A stretch of 64,000 nt of DNA from Ophiura sarsii (lineage: Eukaryota; Echinodermata; Ophiuroidea; Amphilepidida; Ophiuridae): positions 1,875,001 through 1,939,000 of the forward strand of contig CM069446.1 of assembly GCA_035610835.1 (NCBI GenBank), in the 5' to 3' direction. How positions within the stretch are numbered: the first letter of the stretch is position 1; each line of letters begins with the position of its first letter. The notes under the pieces were generated by a model. It searched no databases and was not told the DNA's origin. It was given only the letters and a program-made list of their open reading frames with translations. The position numbers and the translations under genes were made by a program. Positions 35,922 through 46,913 of the stretch are shown piece after piece.

Positions 35922-38224
35922 ATGACTAATCGTGAGGTTCGAGACCTGCAAGGCTCTCTTTCAACAAGTGAAGGGCAAGCTTTCTGTGGCTTAGTTGATG
36001 GTCGGAAAACTTCACGCCGTAGAGCTGCTGATCGTGAATCTGAGATGCGAGAAAAGATAGGAGGTAGCAGGAAGAAAGTAAAGGTGTATGGTGCAAGTAC
36101 AAGCCAAGCTGGACCGTCAAATCCTTTGACATCTTCCGATGATGATGATTCACTTGATCCATTTGGATTTGTAGCAAGTGTGCGGAGAGACGGCAATGTT
36201 GATGATGATGATGATGATGATGATGACGATGACGAGGACTACGAGGCAATGGATGAAAGTGACCAATCCCATGATGACTATGAGGATGCAACAGACTCTC
36301 ATGAAGATGATATCCAGGAAGAGGAAGACCATGACTCTCTTGAAGATGACATCCAGGAAGAGGAAGACCATGACCCTCATGAAGATGACGTCCAGGATGA
36401 CTCTCAGGATGACCAGTCTAGTCAAGGGGAAGACCAACCCAGAGCTGAAGCCCCACCCAGAGCTGAAGCCCCACCCAGAGCTGAAGCCCCACCCAGAGCT
36501 GAAGCCCCACCAAGGAGACGACGACGACGAGGCACACAATTCCTTGATCCGTTCCCTGAGAATGATCCTGATAAGGCACCAAGAAACATCAACCAACATC
36601 GTGCACCAGAGGCTGGAGGTTGGTCTAGAAATCTAACAAGACTGCCAGTGCGGAGGTTTGAAGGAAGTGGACCACCAGGACCATCATTTGCTATGACACC
36701 TCAGATGAGACCGGTTGATTTCTTCTTCCAATTCTTCAGTTTACATCTCTTTGAGATGATAACTGAATGGACCAGTGCCAAGCTGGCTGCTGCTGCGAAG
36801 TTACCGACCACTGTTGCTGAGATCCGTGCATGGTTTGGCATCCATATAATTATGGGGATCTGCAAACTTAACAACTCCAGAGATTATTGGTCAGATCATC
36901 CAGGACTCCACAATGAGCTCATTTGCAAAACAATGAAGCGGAATCGTTTCGACACTCTTTCACAGTTTCTCACTTGCTGCTCCCCCGAGGATGATTTGTC
37001 ACTGATGCCCGAAACCACAGCCGAAGAAACATCCCATAAGTACAAGGCACAGAAGAAACACCCAATGTGGCCAGTGAAAGATGTTTGGAACGAAGTCCTC
37101 CAAAATTGCCAGACCAAATACCACTGCCTCAGAGAGCTTGCCATCGATGAGGCGATGATTCGCTACAAAGGGTGCAAAGCAGTGGCACACAGATTTTTCA
37201 TGCCCAGCAAGCCCATCAGAGTTGGGTTTAAGATTTACGCCATGGCAGAGAGTGCGACAGGATTTATGTGTGGTTTCCGCACACACATAGTGACCACGCC
37301 ACCAACAAAGATCATAGAGCTTACCATGGATGTTGCAAGACCCATTTTTGGCCGATTTCACCACATCTTCACCGACAAATTGTATACGTCTGTGAAATTG
37401 GCCCAACAGTTAGCTGAAAACTGCACCTACATCACCGGGGCCATCAAAACAGCTGCCAAGAGTCTACCAGCCTCCCTGAAAAAAGCCACAAGGATCTTCA
37501 AAGAGATGCACAGAACAAGAAGAGGAACATATTATTGCCGGCAACTAAAAAAGGAGATGATCTACGCACTATTTAAAGACAGCAGTGTCGTATCAATCCT
37601 GTCAACAGCACACAGTGGGTTCAGAAACAGAGCAACAGACTTCCTGAGAAGAACCTTCAGCGTGGATGGCATTGCCCGCAGGACAGAGCAAGAAATTCCA
37701 GCTCCTCGATGTGTCATTGATTATACAAAACATATGGGAGGTGTGGATCGTGCCGATTAATTAAGATCCTACAACACCGCAACCCGAAAGAGTCAACTCT
37801 GGTGGAAACAAGTCATGTTCTTCTTGATTGATATATCCAGAGTGAACTCCTGGATATGTTACAAAACCTTCAAGACCATCACAAATCCAGCCAACATACC
37901 CATCGACCTATCAGACAGCGAAGAGGAGGAAGAGGTGGAAACCTGCAAATCTCCGAAACCCAGACACTCAATGTTTACGCTGGATGTAGCGATGGGCTTG
38001 ATTGACGGGTTTGCAGAGGGAAGCAAATTATCCAGACAACACAGAGATGCCCAACCTGTTGGCAGTCACAATATGAAGCATGTCCTTATCAGGCATGACA
38101 CGTGCAATACATGCAGGCAATGTGTCATCGATAAAAGAAAAACAGCGAGTGGCAAGGCAGTCAGGTGCAGGACTGGATGTGAAGCGTGTGGAGTACGCCT
38201 TTGCCAGACGAACTGCTTCAAACG
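35922..38224 (+). pseudogene. piggyBac transposase exon 1, nonsense-mutated
   Basis: The first ATG is at 35922. The N-terminus is basic, then has a long Asp/Glu-rich tract (residues about 70-170) and four RAEAPP repeats. The DDE_Tnp_1_7 domain follows: RPVDFFFQFFSLHLFEMI, LAIDEAMIRYKG (first Asp, about 409), HIFTDKLYTS (second Asp, about 485) and KHMGGVDRAD (last Asp, about 609). Immediately after GGVDRAD is TAA at 37758-37760 where the family has Gln (CAA to TAA is one change). The same frame then runs on through LRSYNTATRKSQLWWKQ and a C-terminal Cys-rich zinc-binding domain (CNTCRQC...CRTGCEACGVRLC). The transposase excises and inserts DNA at TTAA. This copy is probably dead unless the stop is read through. 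Confidence 0.92.
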
Positions 38225-38365
38225 GTAAATATCTATAGTTAACTTTTAATTTGATTTGGTATAAATATCAATTATCCTATCCTATATAGAAAATATATTG
38301 TTTGTTTTATAAATGCTGCATATACATGTACATTGTCTAATAAATATCTCCTTTTTTATTTTCAG
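38225..38365 (+). other. Probable 141-bp intron of the piggyBac gene
   Basis: Donor CG|GTAAAT at 38225 and acceptor TTTTATTTTCAG ending at 38365 join the split Arg codon. The product runs from the Cys-rich domain into FHSAPGDGG. Without splicing the frame stops at once (TAA at 38226), just before the CF..FH motif. Confidence 0.7.
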
Positions 38366-38420
38366 CTTTCATTCAGCACCTGGAGATGGTGGCGTCTTGA
38401 GTAGTGAAGGTGACGAGTAA
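38366..38420 (+). CDS. piggyBac transposase exon 2
   Basis: It completes CFKRFHSAPGDGGVLSSEGD-E with TAA at 38418. C-F-x-x-F/Y-H is the usual end of the piggyBac zinc-binding domain, which supports the splice. It inherits the upstream nonsense mutation. Confidence 0.7.
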
Positions 38421-38589
38421 TCCCCCAACTTGGATCTTCAGGTATGTTTTACTTTTTAGAAGATACTTAAAATTGAAAATGAAATATTATCAAATAATAT
38501 GTAATACGCCAATCGTTTTATATTCCTAATCATTTACATTCATAAATAGTTTACTAAATACTTGCAATCTTCTTTTATATTTATTTTTA

Positions 38590-38760
38590 TACAGGATCCT
38601 AAAACGGGAGACCGACGGAGAGGCTGGATACAGACGGACGGACGGACGAGGACGGACGGACAGTCCAGCAAGCCCCCCCCCCCCCTAAAAAAAAAATACA
38701 AAAAAAAAAATACAAAAAACCTAAAAAAACCACAAAAAACATAAACACATGCGATCTTAC
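38590..38760. repeat. GACG-rich and C/A-rich low complexity
   Basis: A repeated GGACGGACG tract (about 38632-38662) is followed by a C run of 11 and A-rich sequence. It is non-coding. Confidence 0.6.
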
Positions 38761-38884
38761 ATGTACTTTATAATTGTTGGCTGTGATGATAAAAATGTCT
38801 ATGAGTTGTAAACTTTTATGATGTAAACCTAACAATCTGAGCCAAACACAGAAAAAGTAAGGACTACACACATACAGGCTCAAA

Positions 38885-39720
38885 AAATATCCCGGAATCA
38901 CAAAGATCATTCCCCTTCATGGTTCCAAAGGGATAAAAAGGGGGAAAATATCCCACTCCGCCTTATGTTCTAGTACTTACAGTACAAAAAGAAGGGGTTA
39001 CATATTGATAAAACAGGTCTACATGTAGTTGACCGTATGAAAATATGCAACATATCCTTCCTTAGGAGCAAGGCTACATAATCATAAAATATCCCGGAAT
39101 CATGAAGATCAATCCCCCTTTAGACGCAAGTTCTAAATGATCATGGTTCTAAAGGGATAAAAAGGAAACAAAATATTGCACTCCGCCTATGTTTTAGTTA
39201 TCAGCATATAACCAGGGTGAAATATTGATAAAACGGGTCTACATGTATACCGTAATTTGGTAAAAAAAATTGAAAGAAAAGAAACTATTCCACTCCGCCT
39301 TATGTTCTAGTAATTACGGTAAAACCAGGAGTAAAATATCCCGGAATTATGAAGATCATTCCCCCTTCCTTAGACGCAAGTTCTAAATGATCATGGTTCT
39401 AAAGGGATAAAAAGTAAACAAAATATCCCACTACGCCATGTTTTAGTAATTGCGGTACAAAAAGGAAGGGATGACTGGAAGCAATATTTGTGTCACCAAG
39501 AGTGAACCTTTTTGCCAAAATGACAAAAACTCAAACTCCATCAGCATATAACCAGGGTGAAATATTGATAAAACAGGTCTACATGTATACCGTAATTTGG
39601 TAAAATATCCCGGAATTATGAAGATCATTCTCTTTCATGGTTCCAAAGGGATAAAAAGGGGGAAAATATCCCACTCCACCCTATGTAAAACAGGGAGTAA
39701 AATATTGATAAAATATTATA
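38885..39720. repeat. Tandem repeats in the right part of the element
   Basis: The phrases AAATATCCCGGAATCATGAA, TTCCAAAGGGATAAAAAG, CCCACTCCGCCTTATGTTCT and TTGATAAAACAGGTCTACAT recur three to five times in the same order, giving a unit of roughly 190-290 bp. Confidence 0.8.
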
Positions 39721-39779
39721 AAACTGTTTACCATATATAAAAATAAGAAAATCATAAATTTGCAAAATAGTATACAAAA

Positions 39780-40158
39780 CATCTTGTAGCAATTTGTAGA
39801 TTTCAGTAAATAACCCCTCTCAGCACTTTATTTCTTCTGTGGTAATTTGTAGCCTCCAGTAAATTACCTACCTCCAGAGGAGTATGTCTTACATGGGCTT
39901 ATTTACTGAATGCTCCAAAATGCACCAGCATGTCATTTGTAGCAAATTGGAGACTTCAGTAAATAACCCCTCTCAGCACATTTTTTCTTCTGTTGCAATT
40001 TGTGGTCACTAGTAAATTACCCTCAGTGATAGGTATCTGTGCAGCACAGGGTGATTTACTGAGTGCTCCAAAAAGCCCCGTGGCTATTTGGGGCAATGAG
40101 TAAATCAGTGATATGTATATTGTGCACTTTTGTGGTACTCAGTAAATAACCCCTGCAG
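39780..40158. repeat. Right subterminal repeats
   Basis: Variants of TTTGTAGCNNNCAGTAAATA/ACCCCTCTCAGCAC and the reverse TTTACTGAATGCTCCAAAA are present. They are the same motif family as 30640-30960. Confidence 0.8.
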
Positions 40159-40344
40159 ACAAGTTAGGAGGTTTTAAGATTGGACTTTTTTGGTTTACTT
40201 TTTTTTTTTTCATAGAAATCCAAGTTATCTGGAATGCTGGGAAGTGTATTATATAATATTTGGATAAGATAATGAATTCAAATTAACTTGACAAAAAGTA
40301 GTTCTGAAGTTATATGGAATGGGAAGTAGAAGTTGATCTTGTTA

Positions 40345-40572
40345 TAGTTTGATCAGTTCCATATTGGCGATGCCTCCTTACAGCAGCGAATCAAAACAGA
40401 AGAATGCGGCCACGCATTAGGTCATCAAGCCCACCTCGCATCATATGCGTGACGCATGCATGCCACTAAAACCTTGTGCGTTTGGGCATAATCGCTCTCG
40501 TACGCTTGGATTACTTTTGTGCGCAGAGATAAAAAACCAAATATTCTTGCCAATTTGAAACTGATTAAACTA
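40345..40572. mobile_element. TA-flanked MITE, relative of 27071-27327
   Basis: The ends TAGTTTGATCAGTTCC/CTGATTAAACTA are flanked by TA. Internal text such as TTACAGCAGCGAAT is shared with the other copy. Confidence 0.75.
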
Positions 40573-40688
40573 TATTTCATTTCAACCCTCCAAAGTGAAT
40601 CGACATGGCTGTGTGCATCACCATTGGAATAAAATGTAAACACCTTATGTAATTCAAATTATTCCTGATCAATACATAATATACTCAA

Positions 40689-41183
40689 TAGACCATTTCA
40701 AATCCGAAAATATACGATCAGTTCCGAATGCTTCCGATTAGCCGAGTGATTTGACGCTCGGTTACATGACCTGTCAGCTCACAGGTCATGTCCATGTGCT
40801 GGAGAAAAACAAATGTATTTTTCACCCGTCTGCTAGAATGCGCTGGTGTTGGTGATAGATTGTATCCCTCATCACAAAGTTGATGTTGCGGCATTTCAGT
40901 AACAAAAAACGGTGAGATGAAACCGATTTGGGGTAATATTTTCACTTTTTACCGTCTGCTCGATACATTTGGAATTTGCCGGTCAACGCCTTTGTTGCTA
41001 AAAAACAATGTTCCACGTTTCTCATGTGTGCACGCGTGTATGTAAACATAGTAAATCACTAGGCGGACAACCAACCAGGACAATGCTGTGAATGCGATCA
41101 ACTGTTGTGAAGAACGCACAACGCACCTACTCCACGTGACCTGTTTTTCCGAAGATTTCCGAGCTCAATTTGAAATGGTGTAT
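40689..41183. mobile_element. MITE with TAGACCATTTCAAAT ends
   Basis: The left end TAGACCATTTCAAATCCGA and the inverted right end (ATTTGAAATGGTGTA) mark a roughly 0.5-kb element. The interior is non-coding. Confidence 0.6.
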
Positions 41184-41389
41184 AGACTTAGTGAGAAGGA
41201 AAAAAACATTGCTGTTTGATCGTGCATTCCCATAATGAAATAACAACATTATACCGACCAAATAAACAGCCTTAATTCAGGTGACATTAGTATTTCCCAC
41301 GAACCATACATTAATTTTTTTTGCCCATGATTCATTGCTATTACATCCACTCTCTTGAGATTCTGTTACACATGTTGTTGTGAATACAA

Positions 41390-41425
41390 CTGTAAGTGCT
41401 ATGTCCATGGCATTAGTTAACGCTC
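41390..41425 (-). pseudogene. Duplicated fragment of BCKDHB exon 2
   Basis: About 36 bp repeat the exon text (TAAGTGCTATGTCCATGGCA and following) 82 bp downstream in transcription. Neighbouring GTTGTTGTGAATACAA is also duplicated. No splice sites frame the fragment. Confidence 0.75.
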
Positions 41426-41456
41426 GTCTTGTTGTGAATACAAATAATCATCTTAC

Positions 41457-41534
41457 CTGTAGTGGGGTCTTCTGCAAGTGCTATGTCCATGGCATTAGTC
41501 AACGCTTGGAACAGGTTCATCTTTACCGTTTCTC
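41457..41534 (-). CDS. BCKDHB: BCKDHB exon 2
   Basis: This 78-nt exon has acceptor CTCTTATAG and donor GTAAGATG. It encodes ETVKMNLFQALTNAMDIALA then EDPTT with phase 1 at both ends. This matches the conserved KMNLFQ...A.D..L..DP start of the mature E1-beta pyrimidine-binding domain. Confidence 0.96.
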
Positions 41535-41982
41535 CTATAAGAGGTACATGTAAGGCGAAAAACATAATAAGGTAATATTGTTGAAGGAAATGCAAGCGTA
41601 TGTTTCTGTCTTTCAACGCTCGTGTGTATACGTGTGCGTTATATGCTGCAATTAGTGGAATACGCATCTGTCTCGTGATGGCCAATAGACTATAGAACCA
41701 TGTTTTCCTTCAAAATTGAAGGAGCTGATTGGCATGGAGGCTTTAAAATTTATGGGGTCACAAAACTACCTAATCAACATTCTCACTTCTAAATTTCAAA
41801 TATAAAAGCAAACATGCATTTTCTTTTTTCCGGAAAAAAAAAGGCTCAATAACCCTAACACTACCATATACCCCAAAATACCACGACTGGGCACGTTGGT
41901 ACCACCCGGCGTGGAAGTTTTTTGATGAAAAAATGGACCCAATACATACAGTCTGGGCAATACACTGCCCAGAACTGTGCTT

Positions 41983-42060
41983 GACAGCCGTGGTGAAGTG
42001 TGGAATCCCTCGCTTGTGGTGCGAGAGGTCCCTGGATCAAATCCCGGGGGGATCGGGGGG
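41983..42060 (+). repeat. tRNA-derived SINE head
   Basis: CAGCCGTGGTGAAGTGTGG (box A) and CCTGGATCAAATCCCGG (box B) are present. The 3' side runs into long G runs (to about 42128 and again about 42185-42197). Confidence 0.7.
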
Positions 42061-42619
42061 ATATTTTGGTCGATTTTCCGCGTTGAAGAAAAAATTCTGA
42101 AAAAAGTGGGGGGGGGGGGGGGGGGGGGAAGTGTTAGGGTTAATGTTGATCACACATTCTTTCCCCCGCCAGTTTTTTTTTTTGGGGGGGGGGGGGGTGA
42201 AAAATCATAACTCAACAGGAATTTGTGGACATGCAAAGTCAATACATTTCTGTATTTACAATTGAGAGAGACAATAGGCCTAGTATTAGTAATACACACG
42301 GTACACGGATTGATAACAGAAATCAGTTCATCAATTAATTTCCTGCATATTCTACTGGAAAGAGGTCATATTTCAAATCAAGAAGTCTGGGCAATATCAT
42401 GTTCTTTGCCCCCAGGAAACTCATAGGGCCGTCCGTATCCTCGTACTAAACACGGTTTTAGCTTAAAATTGTGTTTATCTAAATGTGTGTCTAACTTAAA
42501 TGTGAGTTTATCCTTTAAACGATGTGTTTAACAAAACACAATTTTAATCTCTGCAAATATCGTTTCCAGAGTGGTCCTGCGTTGATTGTATACAGGTATT
42601 TATTACATTGTGGCCCTCA

Positions 42620-43024
42620 GGCCAAAAAAAAAAAAAAATGTTTGATTGTCCATAGATCACTTTTAAAAGTTGGGTAGGTCGGTCGGGAAAAGGGGTTTTT
42701 TTCTTCTTTTCTCACTTGCCCTTTTTCAGGTACCAAAAGTAAAATGAGATGTACTTGTTGTGGTAACCAAAACGGGGAAAAAAACTTTAACATTTTGTTG
42801 AGTATTTCTATTTTCTCAACACTTAAAAAAAAATGAAATAAAATGATTTTTTTTATTTTCGGCTAATATTTGTAAAAATATCACGGTAAAAATGAAATTT
42901 TCAACAACAAAAATTGGAAAATTTAAATTTTGTTAAAAAAAAGTTCAAAAAAAAAGTGTTTGGGTCGGAATGATTAAGAGGGTCGGGCGGACGAGGACAA
43001 TCAAACAACTTTTTGTTGTTGGCC
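42620..43024. mobile_element. GGCC-ended MITE, diverged
   Basis: It begins GGCC followed by an A run and TGTTTGATTGTCC, mirrored by GGACAATCAAACA...GGCC. It shares the end logic of the copies at 1510, 2192 and 21767. Confidence 0.6.
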
Positions 43025-43384
43025 TAATGGGTTACAATAGATATCGACCGAATGCATTAAATACACGGTACCTGTAAAGACTACACGAGCCGCACGTCAG
43101 CTTGCACCGGGCACGGTTGAGTGATCATTCAAGGCATACAATTGGTGCGTGAGTCTAGTTAAACTCGCATTAAACTACCCCCATACCCATGTTTAAAGTT
43201 GGACACATTTCGGCGAGTTAGACGCGTGTTTAAGTAAAACAAATGGACGAGAATTGCATTTAGTTAAAACCGTGTTTAACTACTTATTTTAGACTAATTT
43301 AGACCATTCGACAGCTCGATTTTCACATTTTACATTTCAACACGGGGGAGAAGTGACACTGACAGGTAGCGTGTGTGTGGCATA

Positions 43385-46347
43385 TCAATCCTAGCAGGTG
43401 GCCAAATTCGGCCCCTGATAAAGTGGGCAAACATGGCCACCAAGACAAAATGCGTAATAAATTCACTATTTTTCATGTTTGAAACTCAAAACAATTGTTC
43501 CAATGGAATAAAAATCTGTTGGGGAAAGGTTTAAGTTTGATTTCATGTTTGAATTAAGCAAATTATGATGTTTGTTGAAGAGATGAAGAGCAGTTGGTGA
43601 TTTTGGTGTTGGGAGGCTTGATATCTCCCAGCACTATATCTGGGGGAGCTCACTAGCCAAAATGATGTCATAGGTACTTGTAGCCAATTAAATACAAGGG
43701 GTGTGTGAGGGGTGTGTCCGAGACATCCACTCAGCATCAAGCAAAAGTTTTGTCTATTGTATAAAAGTTTTAGTAGTGATGGGCACAACGGTACCATAAT
43801 GATTTTTGTGATAGAAATAGGTGGAGTGTATACTCTCATCCCTATTGAATTGTGTATGAATATTGATGTATATCAAGGGGAGTATGTGGCCAATGATATG
43901 CTGGGTTTCATGACAACCAGTTATGCATGGGTTAGGGACAACCAATCAGCTTTGAGAAAAAAAGTTTGTGGATATCCTAAAATAGTGATGGGCTAACTTT
44001 TATTTGTTCTCTCTCTCTTTTTCTTTCTTTTTCTTTCTTTTTGGGATTTTTGAAGAATTATTTAGATATATTTACTGTCATGAGTGTGGATTAGTTTTTT
44101 TGGGGTGTTTTTGTGTTGATATATTTTTGTTTTGGGTGTGATTATGTTGTTTTAATGGCTTTTTTAAAGGTATTTTATTGTTGTTTTCTTGTTCAGTTTG
44201 TGTGTTTTTTTAGTTTTGTCTATATTAACTTTATTTATTTATTCATTAATTTATTTATGTATTTACTGTTTGGTGAATTATTTTTTAAACATTTATTTAC
44301 TTGTTTATTTATCAATGTTTTTCTTTTCTTTTATTGTTTTAAGTGTTATGGGGGTGGGGTCTTGTGAGTATTCTAGTAGATTTGGGGACAATCTTGTGCT
44401 TCTTGGCTTGTTTGTTTCTTTTTGTTGTTTCTTTTTCTTTGTTTTTCTTTCGTTTTTCTTGGGGTGGGCTGTGGGGATTGTCTTTTTGTTCAGGTGTGGG
44501 TGGGCTGTTTGTTTTTATCGGGTAGGGGGTATTGTCTTTATCCGGGGGGGGGGGGGGGGGGGGTCTTTTTCTGGATAATGGGTGCTGGGAAAAATCAAAA
44601 ATCCTTATTTTATTCTAGGTTGTTGTTTTTTCTCAAGGGGGGGGGGGGTATTGTATTTGCTTTTTATTGATATCATTTTCTGGATATTAGGTGCAGGGAA
44701 ACAGCTTCTAATATGATTAATTTCATAACTTGTGGAGGGGATGTTTGTTTGGTGGTGGCTGATGTATGTAATTAGGATTATTGCTCTTTTTGTGTTCAAA
44801 TTGGTCTTTATTAGCTACAAGAAAATGTCTTCCTTAGCTTTTTGTTATGAACCAACATTATGTCACCTTCATGTTGTATACATACCTTTTGATGGTGTAT
44901 TGGTAGAGTAAAATGAGAGGGGAATAGAATCTGCACCCCACCCATTTCTCTGCTGGAATTCCTTGACCATGTCTACACCAATCATGTTTGAAGCCAAATT
45001 AGCCATACTGAGATGTAATGCTTTATATTTGAATCTAGTAAAATAATGTGATGGTAGAAGATGTTGGATCAGTGTGTGCAGATTGGAGCATTGATGTGTA
45101 GTGTATGATGGCAGGTTACCAACTGACTGGCCATGTGGCATTTGTGTAACTATTGGGCAATCTTGCTTAATCCCATACACCTGGCATGGTTGCTTTTATT
45201 ATGCAAATTATAATTCAATGCATGAGCTTTTACCAGGTATCTTGTTTACTAGTTCAGTTCACCTGTATTTCAAAGTTGCTATTGTTCATATGAATGTCCA
45301 TTGAATATACCTTTCTTGAATCAAAGGCGTGGTCATCTGTACATGTACTAGTATGTTTGTATGATGCAATATATAGCTAGTGGCCTTGATCAGCTGGGTC
45401 ATAACAGGACTAGCCACACTATTTACTCAGCTGAAAGTGTATTCAAACCATGGCAAAAACTAAGCGTGTAGCACCTAGGCATAACTTGAGGAGCAATGCA
45501 GGAAGGGGCAAGGTAGGCCAACCAGCCCAGCCTCATTCTAAACGACAATGTTCATGTAAAATTCATGAATACACTTTGAGGCTTTTATATTTTTCTCTGA
45601 TATTACAAAATCCAAGTGAATCCAAGTATTTATGTTTTGAATTTGTTGCTGTTGTAACAGCATAATAACATGCTTTTTTTGTACATGTATGTAAGTCCCA
45701 TTTCTATCAAATGTTTAAAATAAACTTTCAATGAAATATCTTGATATTTGGAGGCCCAAAATGACTGACATTTAATTAATTTTCCAACAAAACATAAAAT
45801 ACTTTTTGGACGTTTCACAAAATGTTTAGGTATTGAGGATTTCCGTTTTGTTAATGTTAGAGCACTTTCAATGAAAGTTTGAAAATTATATTACAAACAT
45901 TACAAATATTTTGGCCAAAAATGACTGAAATTGCATCATTTTTCTGGTAAAATGCAACCCAATTGTTTTCAAGCGACACTAAATATTTTGGTATGGAGTT
46001 CAGATATCGATATAGGAAGGATAGAAGATGCCATTTTGTGTGTGTGAGAGCACTACTTTTGGATTAACTGTAAATACAGGAAAAATGTCTACTTGCCACA
46101 AAATGACTGAAATTTCATCATTTTTCTGGCAAAACGCAACCAAGAATTTTTTTGAAGCGACACGAAATATTTAGGTATTGAGTTAAACAATTGATATATG
46201 AAAGGTAGAATATGCCATTTTTTGTGTGGAAGCGCTACTTTTGGATTAACTGTAAATACTGGCAAATATGCCCACTTAGCGGCCATATTTGCCAGTGCAC
46301 TGGCAAATTTGCCAGGGCTGGGGAATTCGGCCACCTGCTAGGAATGA
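43385..46347. mobile_element. 2.96-kb TA-flanked DNA transposon
   Basis: The ends are TCAATCCTAGCAGGTGGCC and the inverse of GGCCACCTGCTAGGAATGA, with TA outside each (43383-43384, 46348-46349). Removing it rebuilds the target sequence seen at about 7146. The interior has AT-rich T/G stretches, a G run of 20 (44544-44563) and small frames, but no recognised transposase. A frame at 45450 begins MAKTKRVAPRHNLRSNAGRG and then meets a possible donor (AAGGTAGGCC). It is probably non-autonomous. Confidence 0.7.
45750..46265. repeat. About 175-bp tandem repeat, three copies
   Basis: AAAATGACTGAAATTNCATC followed by ATTTTTCTGG, and AGCGACAC(T/G)AAATATTT, recur in order near 45760, 45930 and 46100. 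It lies inside the TA-flanked transposon. Confidence 0.75.
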
Positions 46348-46756
46348 TATTGATCCATCGGTACAATACGGTCGACTATCCAACCTGCGCATGCATCCCC
46401 CAATTGCTCTACCGGTAATCGATAATGTACGAAAAGCGCAAAAATAAAACCACCACGATAATTTCAGCTTTAGCAAAATTTAAGTTTTATTAGTTACACT
46501 ACAGTTAGTTAGCCTAGGCTACTACTTGCATAGAAGAAGTAGTGCACGGTTTATTCCGTACGGGATGCCTAGCAAGATATCTATAGCCAAGTCTCACATA
46601 TTTTGCAGGGGTAAAAAGAAAAATAATAATTGTTTTGAAAAGGTGGAAGGATCGGGTAACATAACCATGATAGTACACGTAAAGGCAACGTAAAGCTGCC
46701 GAATTCAGCAACTGAATATTTATAACATTTCACATTTCACTCCACAAAAAAATTAC

Positions 46757-46913
46757 CATCTGCATCAGACGGGGAATCCGGTACTATGGTAACTCCTGCA
46801 GCATTGCGTCGAAATATTCTTTGATTGACATCCCTTGAAGCATTGAGAAAACCACCTTTCCCTTTCAAAATATGCACTGAAAATCGACCAAAAACATTTC
46901 GTACAGTCGCCAT
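46757..46913 (-). CDS. BCKDHB: BCKDHB exon 1 (start codon, transit peptide)
   Basis: ATG at 46913 opens 52 codons plus one base before donor GTAATTTT. The peptide MATVRNVFGRFSVHILKGKG then GFLNASRDVNQRIFRRN is rich in Arg/Lys/Ser and lacks acidic residues at its start, as expected of a mitochondrial targeting presequence. VTIVPDSPSDADG follows and leads in phase 1 into exon 2. The assignment rests on phase, position and presequence character, because this region is not conserved in the family. Confidence 0.85.

Larger units (their letters stand above)
30615..40158 (+). mobile_element. Candidate 9.5-kb piggyBac-bearing element
   Basis: The two outer flanks carry the same mixed-orientation subterminal motif (variants of CTATTTGGAGCATTGAGTAA followed by ATAACCCCT). 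They end in weakly inverted termini: TTACCAGAGGCCACAAATGT/GCAC on the left and the inverse of GTGCACTTTTGTGGTACTCA/GTAA on the right. The motif occurs nowhere else in the window. Between the flanks lie a 315-bp tandem repeat (hosting a LINE), an E2F-rich promoter, a piggyBac transposase and further tandem repeats. I infer one large piggyBac-type element. No TTAA target site was seen exactly at the proposed ends, so the limits are provisional. Confidence 0.45.
43311..46440 (-). repeat. tRNA-like repeat split by a transposon
   Basis: Left part 43311-43384 and right part 46348-46440 together match the core of the MITE at 7105-7260 (CATTTTACATTTCAACACGG ... CCAACCTGCGCATGCA ... TACCGGTAATCGATAA). 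On the minus strand it has a box-A-like GGTAGAGCAATTGGGGG. A SINE origin is inferred. Confidence 0.55.

Noticed and set aside
36150..36636. Frames opposite and beside the acidic region of piggyBac
   Set aside because: They are shadows of the GAT-repeat coding for the Asp/Glu tract in the true frame.
44113..44670. Membrane-protein-like Phe/Leu-rich frames
   Set aside because: T-rich low-complexity DNA inside a transposon yields Phe/Leu/Val codons. There is no start context or conserved family.
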